Below, one piece after another: positions 63,393 to 64,000 of a stretch of 64,000 nucleotides of DNA. Each line of letters opens with the position of its first letter. The first letter of the stretch is position 1. The stretch is from Microscilla marina ATCC 23134. GTDB lineage: Bacteria > Bacteroidota > Bacteroidia > Cytophagales > Microscillaceae. The stretch lies in assembly GCF_000169175.1 (NCBI RefSeq), contig NZ_AAWS01000004.1, forward strand, positions 1-64,000, written 5' to 3'. The notes under the pieces were generated by a model that saw only the letters and a list, made by a program, of their open reading frames with translations, did no database searches and was not told the origin of the DNA. The position numbers were made by a program, and so were the translations under genes.

Positions 63393-64000
63393 TCCTTCCA
63401 ACCTCCAATACCCCCACATCTCCTCCAGCCTTTGCCCACTGGCAAAAAAACGATTATAAAACATGTGGATGTAGCTGCTGAGCAGCGAACGGAGTTGTGT
63501 TTCGCTTGCCCCATGCTGTTGCAGGTTGGCTTTTATTTGTTGGGCAAGGGGCGCTTCCTGTTCGGTAAGTTGATCAAACAGTAGGCGGTAAGCCGGAGGC
63601 AACCAGGGAGGCAGTGCTTGCTTTGCCAATGCTTTTTTGAGGCGTTGTGCCTGGGGGTGGACATCCAACCCAAATTCGCGGCTAAAGTTTGTTTTACCTT
63701 GGCTGGTGATTTGCTGCCTGGTTTCTTCGGGGAGGTCAAAAGCCTGCAACAGGGCTTTGATGCGTTGCAGGGCAAGTGCCGATTTGAGTGTGTCGTTAGT
63801 GGCTTCGTCTTTGGCAAGTAGAGCCAAGGCGTGGCATACAAAATCACTATCCAGAGCAAACCATTCTTCGCTTAGCGCCATATTATAAGGCAGATAACGG
63901 TTCAGTTCACGTTGGTAAGTATCGGGTACATAGTGGATAATTTTCCCCTGTTGCTTTAGCCCCAGCAACTTTTGCGAAAATGCTTGCACTATCTCGCCAA
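63390..64000 (-). CDS. Lanthipeptide/thiopeptide dehydratase C-terminal domain, partial
   Basis: The frame stays open past the window edge: GTG at 63989 is preceded by in-frame GEI, so the true start lies outside. The 200 visible residues resemble the SpaB_C / thiopeptide-type bacteriocin domain, with IIHYVPDTYQRELNRYLPYN, then ALDSDFV, and the end SLLSSYIHMFYNRFFASGQR. That domain works with a LanB-like dehydratase on a ribosomal peptide. A bacteriocin cluster probably continues to the right. Confidence 0.7.
   Translation of the reverse strand, partial: GEIVQAFSQKLLGLKQQGKIIHYVPDTYQRELNRYLPYNMALSEEWFALDSDFVCHALALLAKDEATNDTLKSALALQRIKALLQAFDLPEETRQQITSQGKTNFSREFGLDVHPQAQRLKKALAKQALPPWLPPAYRLLFDQLTEQEAPLAQQIKANLQQHGASETQLRSLLSSYIHMFYNRFFASGQRLEEMWGYWRLEG

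Overview
The window looks like chromosomal accessory DNA from a marine gliding Bacteroidota of the Cytophagales/Microscilla type. This rests on an adhesin with SprB-like repeats and a type IX secretion (T9SS) C-terminal sorting domain, a kelch/IPT lipoprotein, a promoter of the Bacteroidota type (TTTG-N19-TATATTTG), helicase-associated (HA) repeats and moderate GC with AT-rich spacers. The species is an inference. No rRNA, tRNA or CRISPR array was seen. Read from the sequence alone, it is a contractile-tail prophage interleaved with a toxin locus, surface proteins and a defence island.

Layout. (1) 0.1-8.0 kb: phage early region, with a DnaB-type helicase broken by frameshifts at the window edge, two related winged-helix proteins, small basic proteins, two repressor-type HTH genes and a large membrane protein. 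(2) 8.0-14.2 kb, minus strand: baseplate and tail-tip genes (tip proteins, I-like, J, LysM/X, W/gp25, V spike, D hub). (3) 14.35-17.0 kb: the tape measure protein, on the opposite strand to every other tail gene. (4) 17.4-27.1 kb: a polymorphic toxin locus with a fibronectin/TANFOR-like secreted partner, a 1363-residue toxin with a pretoxin HINT domain, its probable immunity gene, and a displaced HINT-toxin cassette with its own candidate immunity genes. (5) 27.4-36.9 kb: HA-repeat protein, SprB-like adhesin, kelch/IPT lipoprotein and a C5 cytosine methyltransferase that overlaps a second apparently conserved frame. (6) 37.0-47.7 kb, minus strand: the remaining phage genes (DUF6046-like, chaperone pair with a -1 slippery site, LRR cargo protein, tube, sheath, capsid, protease, antirepressor, replication protein with internal iteron-like repeats). 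(7) 48.0-63.0 kb, plus strand: defence island with hsdR-hsdS-PrrC-like anticodon nuclease-hsdM, then a helicase-nuclease and partner matching the DdmDE plasmid-defence pair in size, order and motifs, then an HNH nuclease. (8) 63.2-64 kb: iteron-like repeats related to those of the phage replication gene, and the C-terminus of a lanthipeptide/thiopeptide dehydratase running off the window.

How it works together. Regions 2, 3 and 6 hold most parts of one myovirus-like particle, but the tape measure is displaced and inverted, about 20 kb of accessory genes lie inside the tail cluster, and no terminase, portal or head-completion genes were recognised. The element is therefore probably rearranged, defective or domesticated, unless those genes lie to the left of the window. 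A family of short imperfect inverted-repeat elements sits in spacers of both the phage operon and the restriction operon, and one of them supplies the last codons of a tail-chaperone frame. The toxin locus carries direct repeats of its HINT region that would permit toxin swapping. The defence island combines restriction, a nuclease that guards restriction, and a plasmid-elimination pair.
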